DNA of 64,000 bases from Candidatus Saccharimonadota bacterium (GCA_003133385.1 PKXF01000008.1:31270-95269); one strand, 5' to 3'; counted from the first letter of the stretch, positions 45,401 to 54,310 are shown. The notes: generated by a model not told the origin, from the sequence alone. A program made the numbers and translations.

Positions 45401-45642
45401 GCTTCAGGGGCAAGAGCATCGCCAATAGCGCTAGCTGCCCCATGGGCTCTAGATTTACCTGCTTCACCACGGCGCACATTATCAAGGCCATCGCCCCCGC
45501 GGGGATCTGACGGATTGTTAGCTGCAACGTCATTACCGCGAGGATCAGTTGGATTGCCCGCAGGCGTATTCTGACCTGCGCCCGAGTCTTCTGCGGGCGC
45601 GTATTCTTCGTCTGCCTCAGGACCGTAAACGTTTTGCGGCAT
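42436..45642 (-). CDS. Large membrane protein of T4SS cluster B with degenerate M23-like C-terminal domain
   Basis: 1068 residues from ATG 45642 (a TTG 21 nt upstream is the alternative). An acidic, Pro-rich, low-complexity N terminus (1-85) is followed by a basic stretch and a strong transmembrane helix near residues 125-150, a long Cys-containing extracytoplasmic region with further hydrophobic helices (370-400 and 630-680), and a C-terminal domain (about 928-1068) with VDQGIDF, APASGTIT, IYFAEL and IEIGWG. This is the M23/LytM outline without its histidines. The central part may fill the role of VirB10/TraG-like or bacteriophage-like murein spanning proteins, but no family is recognised. 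Sits between VirB4 and the lysozyme gene. Confidence 0.7.
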   Translation of the reverse strand: MPQNVYGPEADEEYAPAEDSGAGQNTPAGNPTDPRGNDVAANNPSDPRGGDGLDNVRRGEAGKSRAHGAASAIGDALAPEALKELEGFVQSDEFEDEKADLKNDFSFINDVKGQSPRSLSRKIGGGLLRKYRTYFLISGIIGGIMSLIVTAFLVLIPLKIESIVTNLEHHFMSTATSATQRQTDNLFTHYMTDHVLPALRACGARSTAVIDRHCNAYLNNTLTGGTSNPVHALYRGWRNGNLENKLARKYGIEFQFDRSANGRRGQWYLKTPTTSGKGDPIGANGDGLAGEFNKASRADMRASIQDATSFYNVMIRYKAGRLLEEKYGIKRCVVYCGVRDSFANAKVQAKYAAKMFLINRVVGPRSAALSAVLGCILVANNGCDGKAPTTCAASTCDELAGETEDVAAANVEQAIGEASSGFGSETADKLIQLISDVRVEGGLQTYVVNKVITKFTSTNAIDEVPVVGELGMLNQGLSFVNEAGGAGNKLQTYSYLVNAAAAVSIFTLFQSYADEIHTGHVTATEVGSFTNSLGPGDQCQPEIETCSGPPVNGTAEAENTPLYSSLIEGNPSPGQSKTYLCNDNKPVPAGKTVCPEENLGAKNQTISSIDSVLSSTGILAIANAYESSPVATVFNAISSATSYVAGTILSGAEALLNLVDSSLVSSAKNAAASIFKALANDLIPSIISPDESGGRTFDMMAAGADVSGNDFAHTGLGGQKLTPGQVAAITQQQETEAQKEFQTQPLFARLFSTDTQYSLISKVAEAIPFGVSTSIQDGFASLLNPLSALSSSFGSLLTGRSAAAATPGPDAFGVTQYGYPGNSVPSDPEAYWNANCSDNAAQGYQKTLTQAQINAGDKYWNDDTTTDPDNGQPTNATVNPCMLIKSAVGSAGAIYDSSLLTPDDQADINGGTSSGSTSPGPGCGGSGKYSSLVGSGSSFAGVDQGIDFVPSGSSGFDICAPASGTITLADQTGHHFDRTTGQAEIIEKLDQPPNAPSSSQFIYFAELIQINSSINVGVHVNKGDVIGHNDQSPGIEIGWGKSPTEGFMCPIGIPTPCGTSFDSWVQGL

Positions 45643-45673
45643 GTTGGTTTCTCTTAACCCCAATCACAGGTAA

Positions 45674-47611
45674 TTATACACTTCCGGCACTTCCTGGAGA
45701 TAGCCGGTTGCCGAGGTCCACGGTGCCTTGCTGCTGATTAAGCTCACCGGACTCATCCGCAGCGTTCGCGGCCTGTACTTGTTCGGGGTCCGTTGTAATT
45801 AACCCGGTTTCGGTCGAACTGGCTATAACTTGCAGATGTACATGGCTTTGGCCAGCAAAGAACAGGCCTTGCCCCACGGGGAACTGGCTGAGAAGTTTCC
45901 GCTCCTCACTAGTCAACTTAAAGACATCTGACAATACATCCACGGCAGTCGGCGACTGCTTGAGCAGGAACTGCATAGAAGCGTTAGCCACAATTGCCCG
46001 GCCCATTCGCGAACCCATGAAATCCTCAACATCCTGGGTGATAGTAGTAATTCCTAAGTTGTATTTACGGGCACGTTTGGCCAAACTAAATAGGAAGTTC
46101 GCTGAATCCTCGTATTTCATAAGCTGCCAGGCTTCATCGACAATCAAAATACGGCGCTTTTGATCGGTCTTGGTCTTATTCCAGATGTAGTTAAGAACAA
46201 TGTACATAGCAACTGGCCTTAGTTCATCTTCTAAGTCGCGTAGATTGAAAACAACCATAGGGTTGTTAATGTCTATATTGCTTTGCTGGCTGAAGATACC
46301 AGCAAATGTACCGGTGGTGTACTTGCGAAGTCGTTGGGCTAGCTGAGGTCCGGTGCCGCCCATGTGCAGCAGAGTGTCATACAGTTCGCTAATAGTCGGA
46401 GGTGTACCGTTATGCGTAAGAGGGTCATTAGTAATACCGGCCTTGGCATAAGTTCCGATCAGGGCAGCATCTAAGTCGGCTTCCTCGCTTGGTGCGAGCG
46501 CCGGCATCATATTTTGGTTTCCCCCTTGCATCTCGATCTGTGCGCCACCCATCATCAAGCGGATTAACCCGTGTAAAGTTATGAGATTAGTTCTAAGGGC
46601 GTTGTCGGCCTCTTCGGTGTCAACGACTTTAGGTAAATCAAAAGGATTGATACGGGTGTTTGAGTTTAGGCTGAGCCGTACATATGCACCACCGACTGCG
46701 TCACACATCCGCTGATATTCGTTTTCTGGGTCGATAATAAATATCTCGGTACCAAACATCATGCTCCGCAGGGCCTCAAGCTTAACTGTAAAACTCTTAC
46801 CGGCACCGGATTTTGCAAACACTACCGAGTTGCCATTTTCCAGGGAGAAACGGTCGAATATGACTAGCCCTGAGTTATGCATGTTAATGCCATATAGAAT
46901 GCCGCTGTCCTGGCTTAAATCAGCACTTGTGAACGGAAAACTGGTACTAAGGGCCCCAGTATTCATGTTGCGCCTGACCTGCAGCTGGTCAACCAGCTGA
47001 GGCACCGTACTATTCAATCCTTGTTCTTGTTGCGAGCTAGCCGGCTTGCTATAAACAAGCTGTTGGCCTAGCATTGACTCAACCTTGTGAGATATGAATT
47101 CTAGCTCCTCTAAGCTACCGGCATAAATAGTGAAGTATAGCCCAAAGCGGAAGAACCTTTCTTCGCCAACTTGCAGTTTGTCGCGCATCTCTTCAGCGTC
47201 CAGGATCGCGGCTTGCTTGCCTGGATCACGCACTCGGCCTTTCTCGCTATCAATTTGGATACCCGCTTCCAGCTGGGTAACTTTCTTCCGGAGATTTTCC
47301 AGCACAACTTGGCTCTCGACCGGGTAAATGTACATGCTTATATCTACGACTTCGTCAAGATTTACCATACTGCTCAGCCAGCCCGTATAGACCTGACGGG
47401 GATAACCATAGACATAGTAGCTGCGTGCGTACCTTGTTCCGAGTTGAAAATGAGTGCTGCTAAACTCAAGCGAACTGGGTGCAATGAAGTCACGCAGCGC
47501 AGTAATACCTTTCTGAAAGGCTGTCTGAACCTCTTGTTCTTCCTGGACGCGCTGCGCCTGGGCCGCAGCCGCCGGATCTACCGGCTGCTTCTTGTTCCTA
47601 CCGAAGGCCAT
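45674..47611 (-). CDS. VirB4/TraC-family T4SS ATPase, cluster B
   Basis: 645 residues; paralogue of the cluster A VirB4. Walker A FAKSGAGKSF near residue 268, the arginine-containing ENEYQRMCDAVGGAYVRL, and Walker B RILIVDEAWQLMK near 490, then TQDVEDF. The N-terminal TGWLSSMVNLDEVVDIS and GRVRDPGKQAAILDAEEMRDKL segments align with cluster A's SSGWLNNLVNFNHNVDVA and GKIVGPEITDPLQSAMTLRDK. It starts on the last base of the TraC-like gene (TAATG). C-terminal 30 residues are an extra acidic/Gln-rich tail. Confidence 0.92.
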   Translation of the reverse strand: MAFGRNKKQPVDPAAAAQAQRVQEEQEVQTAFQKGITALRDFIAPSSLEFSSTHFQLGTRYARSYYVYGYPRQVYTGWLSSMVNLDEVVDISMYIYPVESQVVLENLRKKVTQLEAGIQIDSEKGRVRDPGKQAAILDAEEMRDKLQVGEERFFRFGLYFTIYAGSLEELEFISHKVESMLGQQLVYSKPASSQQEQGLNSTVPQLVDQLQVRRNMNTGALSTSFPFTSADLSQDSGILYGINMHNSGLVIFDRFSLENGNSVVFAKSGAGKSFTVKLEALRSMMFGTEIFIIDPENEYQRMCDAVGGAYVRLSLNSNTRINPFDLPKVVDTEEADNALRTNLITLHGLIRLMMGGAQIEMQGGNQNMMPALAPSEEADLDAALIGTYAKAGITNDPLTHNGTPPTISELYDTLLHMGGTGPQLAQRLRKYTTGTFAGIFSQQSNIDINNPMVVFNLRDLEDELRPVAMYIVLNYIWNKTKTDQKRRILIVDEAWQLMKYEDSANFLFSLAKRARKYNLGITTITQDVEDFMGSRMGRAIVANASMQFLLKQSPTAVDVLSDVFKLTSEERKLLSQFPVGQGLFFAGQSHVHLQVIASSTETGLITTDPEQVQAANAADESGELNQQQGTVDLGNRLSPGSAGSV

Positions 47612-48657
47612 TACTTAAGCTCCCTTTGTAAATGAGCCTGCTGTGCGGCTCCCTGACCCTTAGTGACAACATCGGCTGTCAGGCTGTCAAAGTGTTTCAA
47701 CTTCTGCCGCGTCGCGGTGTCAGGGTTATAGCTGTCGTAATACAGCTCGATTAGTTCCTGGGTATCAAGCGGTAAACCTTGGATACCACACTGTTGTAAA
47801 CCAGCCAGCGCAGCTTGCACCCGGTTGCGTAGCTCTGTTTTAGCTTTTTCGAGATCGGCTTCGTTAATTACGACATGCTGATCGCTGCGGTCAAACAGCT
47901 TGGTTACGCCCGAAAGAAAGTTCTTATTTTGGGTTAAGACCTTCTGTACTTCTACAACCGGGAAGTAAGGGATTACTATATAAAAGTTCTTGTCCATAAT
48001 GTTGGTCTGTTGGCTAAGAGCATCCATGTAGTCGATGTAATCTTCCATCAAAAGAGCCAGCAGCATGTTATCGTGTTCTGAGCGTATTTTATCGAGCCGC
48101 TCAATGTAAGGCCGAAGATCAACTTTGCGGGAGCGTATGAATATTTGGACCGGGAAGTACAATGAATTTAAGAAGCCCTGATAAGCGTATTCGACTGCTT
48201 CTTGTTCTTGCGGGCTCATCAGGTCGAAGTTGATGCTTTTAACCATTACAACCGAACGGTAAGAACCATCGTTCATGATGACAAAACCGTCGCGAACCTC
48301 GGCGATCTGCAAGGTATTTTGGGTACTGTTCGGACTTGTCTTGAGTTTAGGCATTGATTTGCCTGGGCTGGTCGTTACCGAGGGCGCAGCTCCAACTACA
48401 GGTGCCGGAGGAACAGGCGGCTGACTAGCCGTTTGCGGCGGTGGCGGCGGAACTGATGGTTGATATACGGCGGGAGCTGGCGGCAGGGGTGCTGGCTGCT
48501 GCGGTAGGGGCTGTTCTGCATACTGGGGAGGTTCTGGCGTCAGGCCGTAACGCGGTTCGGCCGTACTCACAATAGTTACTTGCGATGGATCATAAGCAGG
48601 CTCACCAACTGGCTGTCCGCCAGTTGCGGGGTCAGGGTTGTTTATTGAGGGATTCAT
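47611..48657 (-). CDS. TraC-like/VirB4 N-terminal domain protein, cluster B
   Basis: 348 residues. A Pro/Gln-rich, probably disordered N terminus (1-110, with a run of five prolines near residue 75) precedes a folded domain: GFVIMNDGSYRSVVMVKSI, PQEQEAVEYAYQGFLNSL, FPVQIFI, and YDSYNPDTATRQ. This matches the cluster A protein at 32397-33011 in order and spacing. The split of VirB4 into two genes is thus conserved in both clusters. Confidence 0.78.
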   Translation of the reverse strand: MNPSINNPDPATGGQPVGEPAYDPSQVTIVSTAEPRYGLTPEPPQYAEQPLPQQPAPLPPAPAVYQPSVPPPPPQTASQPPVPPAPVVGAAPSVTTSPGKSMPKLKTSPNSTQNTLQIAEVRDGFVIMNDGSYRSVVMVKSINFDLMSPQEQEAVEYAYQGFLNSLYFPVQIFIRSRKVDLRPYIERLDKIRSEHDNMLLALLMEDYIDYMDALSQQTNIMDKNFYIVIPYFPVVEVQKVLTQNKNFLSGVTKLFDRSDQHVVINEADLEKAKTELRNRVQAALAGLQQCGIQGLPLDTQELIELYYDSYNPDTATRQKLKHFDSLTADVVTKGQGAAQQAHLQRELK

Positions 48658-48706
48658 ATCGTACGTTAGCCCACCTTTTTGTCGACACTCCTCTTACTCG
48701 TATTTG

Positions 48707-49759
48707 TTAGTGGAGTGAAATGACAACTTCGCCATTTCCAGACTCGTTATCTTTGGCTTTCTTTGCCTCGCGAGCGATCGTAGAGACATTGAGGTCGTCG
48801 TTATTTGCCAAAGCTAGTATAGCAGGGTGAGGTGGTGCTGTCATCGCAGTTGGACTAGGTTGAGGCGCAGGTGCCGCTACTGCGCTAGCCGATTTAACTG
48901 CCTGCCGGCTGTCACTAAGAGGTCTAAGGGTGCGCAAGTTGCCATAAATGGCCTGTTTAATGTCAGCGTTAGCATGTATTTGAGCAGCTAAGTCGGGGTC
49001 ATCTGCCGCTGCCGCAGTTACAGGAGCAGTAGCCACAGCTGCAGTACCGCCGCTTCCCATAAAAAACCACGTTGGATCAGAAGCTACTGCAACAGAAGGC
49101 TGCGGCGCAGCAGTGTCGTTCATCTTGGCAACCAATTGTTGGCGGTACAGTTGGCTGGACTGCGCAATCATATTGTCAAATTGGTGGGCTATAGGATTAT
49201 TTTGCTCGTCAAGCATGTCATCGCTGGCCTGGACAATGGTGTCCGGCACAGCATCTGGCACGTCACTGATGTCTACCAACCTATCAGAGCTGGTAAAGAT
49301 TAATGGATTTGGCGCGTAGTTGGTGATGTTAACGTTTTTAATTGCCCAGCCACGGCTATCAATTGTACTAGCTAGGGCTTTTAGGCGGCTCTGAATCTCT
49401 GTTTGGCTGAGGCCATCGGTATATACATGCTCAATTTTCTTCGGCACGGTTATGGTAACCAGTTCCTTGACGCCGCTTTGATTCCACATACGCTTACGGG
49501 GCTTGAAAAAAAACCGTAGCTTAGCTAGAGCCCAAATTTCAGTTGGCTGGTCACCACCAAAAGGAACCGCAAAGAAGCCTGTTAATAGTAACGGGGGCAG
49601 AAAAATGATAAGCAAGAAAAACACATGCTTGACTATGCTAATAAAACAAAGGTATGCAAAGAATGTTGTTACTAGCGCAAAGATAAATTGCCTTAGCGTC
49701 AACGGGCCGAGAATTTTATCTTCAGCCTCAATATCTTGAATGAGTTTGTATGTTGCCAC
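48707..49759 (-). CDS. PrgI family (VirB3-like) T4SS membrane protein, cluster B
   Basis: 350 residues. The N-terminal 110 residues are PrgI: YKLIQDIEAEDKILGPLTLRQF, two helices (about 28-46 and 48-66), VPFGGDQPTEIWALAKLRFFF. Residues 110-350 form a soluble extension with Ala/Pro-rich linkers and the NADIKQAIYGNLR motif shared with cluster A, which has a much shorter tail. GTG start; a TATAAG hexamer lies 5 nt upstream (49770-49765, minus strand), so an internal leaderless promoter is possible. Confidence 0.82.
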   Translation of the reverse strand: MATYKLIQDIEAEDKILGPLTLRQFIFALVTTFFAYLCFISIVKHVFFLLIIFLPPLLLTGFFAVPFGGDQPTEIWALAKLRFFFKPRKRMWNQSGVKELVTITVPKKIEHVYTDGLSQTEIQSRLKALASTIDSRGWAIKNVNITNYAPNPLIFTSSDRLVDISDVPDAVPDTIVQASDDMLDEQNNPIAHQFDNMIAQSSQLYRQQLVAKMNDTAAPQPSVAVASDPTWFFMGSGGTAAVATAPVTAAAADDPDLAAQIHANADIKQAIYGNLRTLRPLSDSRQAVKSASAVAAPAPQPSPTAMTAPPHPAILALANNDDLNVSTIAREAKKAKDNESGNGEVVISLH

Positions 49760-49802
49760 GACACCTTATAGTATATACAAAGTGACGCTATAGAGCTAGA
49801 GC

Positions 49803-51503
49803 TTAATGGGCAAATTCCTGGCGTAGCAGCCGGCCAATTTCCACCTTGTCTTTGTAGCCAAGCTCACCGTCCTCCGATGTAATTTTGCTTAGGATGGCGT
49901 CAAGCTGGTTTTTAATGGCGTGTGGCATTTTCAAATCTTTCATGAGTTTATCATCTTTAATAACTACATACCGCTCTTTTATGACCTTCGTGAATTGGCC
50001 GTTAGGCAATTGGACAATTTCCTCACCTAGTTGGGCTAGTTTACGCTTAACTAACATATTAGCGAAGGCCGCACCTACACGATCATCAATAAGCTCTTGC
50101 TGCTTCTCCATATGCTTAGGTCCATAGCCAAACGGCGAACCCTCTTCAATACCAGCATCCTTTGACGTAACCTGATCTGCGTACTGGGGTTGAGCCAGAT
50201 AGTACTGCTTAGCCAGATCCCATAGAACCCAGCTAACGCTGTCATCTTTTTCAGGCGGCAAGCCTATCTTTTTAGCGTCAGCCGCGTAATTGCTTTTAAT
50301 GCGTTTTGCCAGCTCAATCAACCGCGCAGGGCCAAATTCTTCAGATAAATCAATCAAAGCTAGAGCACGTTCATCGTGATGAGGGTGTTCATTAAACTGA
50401 CGCTTCCGTTCGTCCAACTCAGCACCAGTATAAATATCCCCACCGCTCAATAGATCAGTTGCATTGTCTGCATCAAGAACGTGGCCTACAATAAGACCAC
50501 TCTTCACATCAAGCTTTCCACCTATGTGGCTGACTTTAGGACCATACCAATTATATTTGGCTCTGCTTAGGGTGATGTTGCCAAGCCTGCGGAACTGTGC
50601 CCGCTGGTCCATTTCTGCTCCGTTGACACGGAAGTGAATGTCAAGGATATTTCTCTCGGTACGGTCCAGGACTTGCCGAACATTAGAAGCCGATATCATG
50701 CTTCGGCTAAGCGGGCCGTCGTTATTTGACTTTTGGACCTCAAAGTAGCGCTTTTTAACCCAGCCATCAAAAGTACGTTCTGAGATGGTAACATCTCGCA
50801 ATATCTCCGATTGCTCGAGTTCCCCATCGGTATTATACGTTCGATAGTGAAGGCCGCTCCAGTCGCTAAGGTCATTGGCTTGTTGTGTTTCCTGGACGTA
50901 CTGCACTGTAGTTTTATCATCTTCTTTCGGAGTAATATTTGTGGGGACACGAACATTAATACGGCGGTCTCGTGGCGGTTCTTTCCGTTGCTCTTCCTGC
51001 CACCAAAAGTCAACTCCGTAACCAGACTTATCCCTGTTGACAAGAGTATCTATGTAGTCATCAAACTCTGTAGCAGGCAATGCCTCGACTTTAACAAGTC
51101 TGTCCTTAACCGGCTCATCGGCTGGCCGATTACCATCATAAACATCTACGTATAGTGTATCTGCAATCTCGGTCTCTGTTTCGTGTATTTCGCGACGACC
51201 ACGGCCAACTAGGCCTGACCGTTTCCGCACTATAGGGCCTACAAGGCGCGTACTTGAGACGGGTTTACCGGTCTGGGGATCAATAACAGCCCGGCGTTCA
51301 GCACCTCGATCTCTAACGACATAGATTCTGCCGTCATTTACCCAGGACAAGCCGTTGTGATCAACAATTCCAAGATTAGCTTCGGTAGTTTGAATCTGTT
51401 GTGACGCAGGCTGAGCCATGTGTTTGTTGACATTCAAGAAACGGGTCGGATCGGATTCCGAAGCCGGTATTGGTTCAGCTGAGGGAGGAGCGTGTTCTAG
51501 CAT
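49803..51503 (-). CDS. Unknown 566-residue soluble protein in T4SS cluster B
   Basis: No family recognised. No signal peptide or transmembrane segment. The protein is acidic to neutral and Asp/Arg-rich, with possible beta-rich N-terminal part (DHNGLSWVNDGRIYVVRD, DPQTGKPVSS) and a helical C-terminal third (residues 400-566; KHMEKQQELIDDRVGAAFANML, VVIKDDKLMKDLKM). It has no counterpart in cluster A, where TrbL is followed directly by PrgI. A cytoplasmic role at the base of the machine, or an effector, is possible. Driven by the best promoter in the window. A start at the downstream ATG (MAQPASQQ) is possible. Confidence 0.6.
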   Translation of the reverse strand: MLEHAPPSAEPIPASESDPTRFLNVNKHMAQPASQQIQTTEANLGIVDHNGLSWVNDGRIYVVRDRGAERRAVIDPQTGKPVSSTRLVGPIVRKRSGLVGRGRREIHETETEIADTLYVDVYDGNRPADEPVKDRLVKVEALPATEFDDYIDTLVNRDKSGYGVDFWWQEEQRKEPPRDRRINVRVPTNITPKEDDKTTVQYVQETQQANDLSDWSGLHYRTYNTDGELEQSEILRDVTISERTFDGWVKKRYFEVQKSNNDGPLSRSMISASNVRQVLDRTERNILDIHFRVNGAEMDQRAQFRRLGNITLSRAKYNWYGPKVSHIGGKLDVKSGLIVGHVLDADNATDLLSGGDIYTGAELDERKRQFNEHPHHDERALALIDLSEEFGPARLIELAKRIKSNYAADAKKIGLPPEKDDSVSWVLWDLAKQYYLAQPQYADQVTSKDAGIEEGSPFGYGPKHMEKQQELIDDRVGAAFANMLVKRKLAQLGEEIVQLPNGQFTKVIKERYVVIKDDKLMKDLKMPHAIKNQLDAILSKITSEDGELGYKDKVEIGRLLRQEFAH

Positions 51504-51535
51504 GGCATGTATTTGATATTTAAGTTACAGAGGCC

Positions 51536-51564
51536 ATTATAGAGTAAAATTTGTAAATTGTCAA
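51536..51564 (-). promoter_or_regulatory. Perfect consensus sigma-70 promoter inside T4SS cluster B
   Basis: On the minus strand TTGACA (51564-51559), exactly 17 nt, TATAAT (51541-51536), an exact match to both consensus hexamers and the ideal spacing. It drives the unknown 566-aa gene and the PrgI/TraC/VirB4 genes beyond, with a leader of about 26 nt. Confidence 0.8.
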
Positions 51565-51622
51565 GTTTCAGTTATAGAATGTTGAAAGGTTTAGATCTTA
51601 TTACTTGAATTGCGTATGGTTA

Positions 51623-54310
51623 TTACGGTCCTAAGTCAGGCATTGGAGGTTCAGGTTGCTGGGGATTAAGCATGTCTGGTGAAGCTGCCCGTCCACCAAA
51701 GCCCAAATTCTTCATACCTACTTCCTCAGCAATACTCTGTACTTTGCGACCTACATCGGTGTCGCCAACAGCGTAAGAAGCAATGTAACGGATGCGTTCC
51801 TGAGCAGCTTGGGCCTGAGCTGCTTGCACCGGATCTTGTTTCAATACCTTTTCGCCGGCGCCATTTTCTTGAGGAACTAATTTGCCATCTTTCATTTCCA
51901 TCTCATAAGGTGAGGCTGCAACTATCATCGTATCCCTCAAAGCATCTACGGCTTCTGACTTACCGCTGGCCAGCTCTTGAGCCGATATGCGCATAAATGA
52001 CTTTTGGGCTTCCGAACTAAGAGGATTCTGATAAACGTCGGTGGACCCCATGGTGCCATCTTCATTCCTAACATATAGGGTGCCATGGCCCCTGGCTTGT
52101 TCGGTACGCTTCTGGGTAGCTGCGTCACGCAGCAAGTTCTCTCGGGTTACGGCAAAACCACCCGTGACGCCAAGCGCCCTTTGCTGAGTACCTGATATCT
52201 CTTCATTCTCCAAACGCCCGGCTTTGGCGGCTGCAAGCAAGCCAACGGTCTCCAGGTCGGCGCGCTGAGTTTCTTCCTTGCCAGCTCCCTTGAAGCTACC
52301 CAACAAAGATGCCTTGCCTTGTAGTTCGGCAGCTGCATAGTGAGAGTTTTGCCCCCAGCCCTCGGAATAAATTTCACCGAGCCTTTGAGCATCTTTCTCG
52401 CCCTCAGCTGCCCTAAATATTTCATTACCGTTTCCATCTAATGCAGGCGATCCATCGGAATTCTTAACGCCAAAGTCATGTTGCAAGGCGGTATGCATTT
52501 TATCGTAGCCTGCCCTTGCTGCGGCATCAGAGCCATTAGCATCCTTTTTGAACTTTAGGCTGCCATCTTCATTCTTACCGTCAGTAAATTCATCCAAAGC
52601 ATAGTGGTGCAGGCCAGCCAGGGCTCGTCCGGATGAGTAGTGGAGGTTGGCCTGCTGTTCGGCTTTTTGGCTATGCTGGACTCTTTGCTCTGCAATTTTG
52701 TTTTCCAGTATGCGGCCCTTGCGCCCAAATGCCCAGCCAAAACCTCGTTTGGTGCCAAGGAATGCCGATCCGCTATCGCCAATATCAATAGAGTAGTTAC
52801 CGACTCTATTGGCAAACCGTCCGAGACGGTGATCGTTGCGGTATAATCCGCCAGTCTGGGCGGCCTTAACGCGCTCTTGGGTCCTGCGTTTACGCTGTTC
52901 GCTTAGAGCTTTAAAGCCGCCTTGGGCGCGGTTCTGGATAGCGCCGCCGATCTGACCCATAAGGGCGCCAGAAAGCTTAAAGGTCATCGGTATCATAAAA
53001 TACGGAGCAAAATAAGCTATGAAACCAATAAACTGATTAATAACCCCTGGCCTGCTGAACGTAACGGCAGCAAAAACCCTGCCAGTGGCAATCATTGCGG
53101 CAATCATGGGGAACATTAGCAGGGCTCTACTGAAATTCGACCACCAGAACTTATACATTTGCTGGGTGCGCGGCAGTATGTACGCGACAATAGCAATCGG
53201 AGACACCAGGATGAGCAGAATAATTACAATCTGCCTAAGCGTAAGGACTAAAATAGCCACAACGACCGCCAAAGCGGCGGTAGCGGCAAGCGATATGAGT
53301 GCCCCAAGACCTCCAAAGGCAATCCAAACAGGAATGGCTGCTAACGTGCCCCCGGCAACGGCCCCAGCACCAAAGAAGAAGTTAGCCGCATTGCCGCCGA
53401 AACTTAAATCAGGGGCGTTATGTATTTGGGTAAACGGATAGTATATAAGATGCCTTACGCCAATACCGAGAACATCGGAGGCCGTGACGGCAAAATTCAT
53501 TAAGGGCCAAGAAATAGTTATGCCGATGGCCGCCACCAACAACCTAGGCAAGGTCTTTTTTATGGTATAGGCATCAAGTATCTCCATACCCAAGGCTTCG
53601 GATATTACAATGATAAGACCAGCAACTACTAAGAGTCCCAGTGCAATGTCGCGGAATGATTGCCAAGCAGAATAATATGCGCCACATGTGGCACTGGAAC
53701 AAAAAATCGTACCCGTTTTTATATTCATCTGCGCGGTTATTAAATTATCAACACCGCTGACTATGCCCGTTAGGGCGTCAACAACAGGGCATATGACCCA
53801 GGTCAGAGGATTGTCCCATTCAAGGGTGCAGCTTAGGTTGCTGCTAGCATTTCCGGTAGTAGGAGACGGACTTGTAGCATTTGTAGTATCGGTAAGCGTA
53901 ATAGGTTGCGGAGCGCCACCATATTCGGGTTCACATTTATACCCCGTGGATTTGCCGACGTTCATTTTCACCCAATGGCTTAAAGTAATTGTTCCTTTTG
54001 AGGGGTCACTACTACTGGCAGTTATGGTATTGGGGCAAATAACGCCGCTTGTCACGGTACCACTAGGGCCAATTGTCTGACCAGGACTGGGCGCGTAGTA
54101 GTCAAAATTACCGGTTCCATCTTTATTGTAAGTAGCATGTTTCCCTGTTGAAGATCCAATTATTATGGTATTTTCATCAACCCATTGCCCGGTAAATGAC
54201 GCGGCAGAGGCTTTTCCGCTTGCAAAACTTGCAAAAAGCGGCATGATTGGCGTAACAAGTATCAAACTACCTATAGCAAGTAGTAGGAATTTTTTGGTAA
54301 TTCCTTTCAT
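51623..54310 (-). CDS. TrbL/VirB6-like large membrane protein, cluster B
   Basis: 895 residues. Signal peptide-like start (1-37), an extracytoplasmic domain (40-180) with one cysteine pair, then six to eight transmembrane helices between about 215 and 460 (DIALGLLVVAGLIIVISEALG, LRQIVIILLILVSPIAIVAYI, KFWWSNFSRALLMFPMIAAMI), the core of TrbL/VirB6. A long charged cytoplasmic C terminus (460-895) is rich in Gln, Glu, Ala and Arg, ending PQQPEPPMPDLGP. First gene of cluster B on this strand; 412 nt divergent from the pilin array. Confidence 0.75.
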   Translation of the reverse strand: MKGITKKFLLLAIGSLILVTPIMPLFASFASGKASAASFTGQWVDENTIIIGSSTGKHATYNKDGTGNFDYYAPSPGQTIGPSGTVTSGVICPNTITASSSDPSKGTITLSHWVKMNVGKSTGYKCEPEYGGAPQPITLTDTTNATSPSPTTGNASSNLSCTLEWDNPLTWVICPVVDALTGIVSGVDNLITAQMNIKTGTIFCSSATCGAYYSAWQSFRDIALGLLVVAGLIIVISEALGMEILDAYTIKKTLPRLLVAAIGITISWPLMNFAVTASDVLGIGVRHLIYYPFTQIHNAPDLSFGGNAANFFFGAGAVAGGTLAAIPVWIAFGGLGALISLAATAALAVVVAILVLTLRQIVIILLILVSPIAIVAYILPRTQQMYKFWWSNFSRALLMFPMIAAMIATGRVFAAVTFSRPGVINQFIGFIAYFAPYFMIPMTFKLSGALMGQIGGAIQNRAQGGFKALSEQRKRRTQERVKAAQTGGLYRNDHRLGRFANRVGNYSIDIGDSGSAFLGTKRGFGWAFGRKGRILENKIAEQRVQHSQKAEQQANLHYSSGRALAGLHHYALDEFTDGKNEDGSLKFKKDANGSDAAARAGYDKMHTALQHDFGVKNSDGSPALDGNGNEIFRAAEGEKDAQRLGEIYSEGWGQNSHYAAAELQGKASLLGSFKGAGKEETQRADLETVGLLAAAKAGRLENEEISGTQQRALGVTGGFAVTRENLLRDAATQKRTEQARGHGTLYVRNEDGTMGSTDVYQNPLSSEAQKSFMRISAQELASGKSEAVDALRDTMIVAASPYEMEMKDGKLVPQENGAGEKVLKQDPVQAAQAQAAQERIRYIASYAVGDTDVGRKVQSIAEEVGMKNLGFGGRAASPDMLNPQQPEPPMPDLGP

